A stretch of DNA of 64,000 nucleotides, from NCBI RefSeq assembly GCF_037392515.1, contig NC_090290.1, positions 57,176,753 to 57,240,752 on the forward strand, given 5' to 3'. The position numbers were made by a program, and so were the translations under genes. The notes under the pieces were generated by a model. The model saw nothing but the letters and a program-made list of their open reading frames with translations. It was not told the DNA's origin and ran no database searches. Below are positions 62,001 through 64,000 of this stretch, in pieces. Position 1 is the first letter of the stretch. Each line of letters begins with the position of its first letter. The stretch comes from Haliotis asinina. Taxonomy: Eukaryota > Mollusca > Gastropoda > Lepetellida > Haliotidae.

Positions 62001-64000
62001 TTAGAACATTGATCGACATGAAAGACCACCAATATACCTTAAGTGTGTTAGAATATTGATCGACATGAAAGATCACCAGTATACGTTAAGTGTGTTAGAC
62101 TATTGATCGACATGAAAGATCGCTAATATACCTTAAGTGTGTTAGGAAATTGATCGACATGAAAGATCACCAATATACCTTAAGTGTGTTAGAATATTGA
62201 TCAACATGAAAGATCACTAGTATACCTTAAGTGTGTTTGAATATTGATCGAGATGAAAGATCACTAATATACTTTAAGTGTGTTAGAATATTGATCAAAA
62301 TGAAAGATCACCAGTATCCCTTAAGTGTGTTGGACTATTGATCGACATGAAAGATCACTAATATACCTTAAGTGTGCTAGACTATTCATCGGCATGAAAG
62401 ATCACTAATATACCTCAAGTGTGTTAGAATGTTGATCGACATGAAAGATCACCAATATACCTTAAGTGTGTTAGAATATTGATCGACATGAAAGATCACC
62501 AATATACCTTAAGTGTGTTAGAATATTGATCAACATGAAAGATCACTAATATACCTTAAGCGTGTTAGAATATTGATCGACATGAAAGAACACCAATATA
62601 CCTTCAGCGTGTTAGAATATTGATCGACATGAAAGATCACCAGTGTACCTTGAACGTGTTAGAATATTGATCGACATGAAAGATCACCAGTATACCTTAA
62701 GTGTTTTAGAATATTGATCGACATGAAAGATCACAAATATACCTTAAGTGTGTTAGAATATTGATCGACATGAAGGGTCACTAATGTACCTTAAATGTGT
62801 TAGAATATTGATCGACATGAAAGATCACCAATATACCTTAAGTGTGTTAGAAAATTGATCGACATGAAAGATCACCAGTATACGTGAAGTGTGTTAGACT
62901 ATTGATCGACATGAAAGATCGCTAATATAACTTAAGTGTGTTAGAATATTGATCGACATGAAAGATCACCAGTATACCTTAAGTGTGTTAGACTATTGAT
63001 CAACATGAAAGATCACTATTATACCTTAAGTGTGTTGGAATATTAATCGACATGAAAGATCACTAATACACCTTAAGTGTGTTAGAATATTGATCGACAT
63101 GAAAGATATCCAGTATACCTTAAGTGTGTTAGAATATTGATCGACATGAAAGATCGCTAATATACCTTGAATGTGTTAGAATATTGATCGACATGAAAGA
63201 TCACCAATATACCTTAAGTGTGCTAGAAAATTGATCGACATGAAAGATCACCAAAATACCTTAAGTGTGTTAGAATATTGATCGACACAGAAGATCACTA
63301 ATGTACCTTTAGCGTGTTAGTACATTGATCGACATGAAAGATCAGAAGTATTCCTTAAATGTGTTAGAATATTGATCGATGTGAAAGATCACTATTATAC
63401 CTTAAGTGTGTTAGAATATTGATCGACATGAAAGATCACCAATATACCTTAAGTGTGTTAGAATATTGATCGACATGAAAGATCACTAATATACCATAAG
63501 TGTGTTAGAAGATTGATCGACTTGGAAGATCACCAATATACCTTAAGTGTGTTAGAATATTGATCGACATGGAAGATCACAAATGTACCTTCAGCGTGTT
63601 AGAATGTTGATCAAAATGGAAGATCACCAATATACCTTACGCGTGTTTGAATATTGATCGAGATGAAAGATCACCAGTATACCTTAAGTATGTTAGAATA
63701 TTGATCGACATGAAAGATCACCAGTATACCTTAAGTGTGTTAGACTATTGATCAACATGGAAGATCACTAATATACCTTTAGTGTGTTGGAATATTGATC
63801 GACATGAAAGATCACTAACATACCTTAAGTGTGTTAGACTATTCATCGGCATAAAAGATCACTAATATACCTTAAGTGTGTTAGAATGTTGATCGACATG
63901 AAAGACCACTAGAATACCTTAAGTGTGTTAGAATATTGATCGACATGAAAGATCACCAGTATTCCTTACATGTGTTAGAATATTGAACGACATGAAAGAT

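Larger units (their letters stand above)
30603..64000. repeat. 47-bp satellite array, about 710 units, continuing past the right edge
   Basis: Consensus unit starts GTGTTAGAATATTGATCGAC, continues ATGAAAGATCACCAATATAC and ends CTTAA plus a linking AGT. Units vary at fixed places: TAGAAT/TAGACT, GACATGAAAG/GACATGGAAG/GACACAGAAG/AACATGAAAG, CCAATATACC/CCAGTATACG/CTAATATACC/CCAGTATTCC. Each holds the dyad TGATC-9 nt-GATCA. Units at the left edge are the most diverged (TTGCTCGAC, ATCATCAAC, and one shortened unit near 30760). Nothing else interrupts 33.4 kb. The unit has stops in its frames, so no protein is implied. Confidence 0.98.

Overview
The window reads as nuclear DNA of a mollusc, most likely a vetigastropod such as an abalone (Haliotis). 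The grounds are intron-containing genes with GT..AG junctions, TATA-led secreted-protein genes, a 1.3 kb Tc1-like transposon, very large satellite arrays, and many copies of two dispersed repeats that end in TCACTCACTCAC and carry the motif TTTACGCCGC. I associate those repeats with abalone sequences from general knowledge. The species is an inference; the eukaryotic nature is seen directly.

Layout. (1) 1-1745, minus strand: the 5' part of a gene for a secreted, extremely Asp/Glu-rich protein. It has a TATA box, a signal-peptide exon, an 11-codon exon and four acidic mini-exons. All have matching phase-1 junctions, and two exon pairs arose by tandem duplication. The gene runs off the left edge. 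(2) 1800-5900: no confident gene; one candidate first exon at 5555-5686. (3) 5909-9770: exactly 74 head-to-tail 52-bp units plus 14 bp, with a 260-bp higher-order period. The unit matches one end of a dispersed repeat present elsewhere in the window. (4) 9771-13242: repeat debris, namely a 5S-like SINE, a broken Tc1-like transposase and a 63-bp minisatellite. (5) 13243-19594 and 25016-28353, minus strand: two tandem seven-exon genes for secreted alpha-carbonic anhydrases of 282 and 284 residues. Junctions fall at the same places in both, and all zinc ligands are present. (6) 21108-22405: an apparently intact Tc1-like element (DD34E) between them. (7) 24111-24910: eight exact-length 100-bp units just past the 3' end of the second enzyme gene. 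(8) 30603 to the right edge: a 33.4-kb array of about 710 units of 47 bp, with nested higher-order repeats including a 2350-bp (50-unit) block. No genes were found there.

Function. Two secreted carbonic anhydrases next to a secreted poly-acidic protein gene fit a mineral-forming or ion-handling epithelium: bicarbonate supply plus a calcium-binding acidic matrix protein. This grouping is inference; only the carbonic anhydrase identity is secure. The first enzyme gene is almost twice as long as the second, largely because its introns hold several dispersed repeats.
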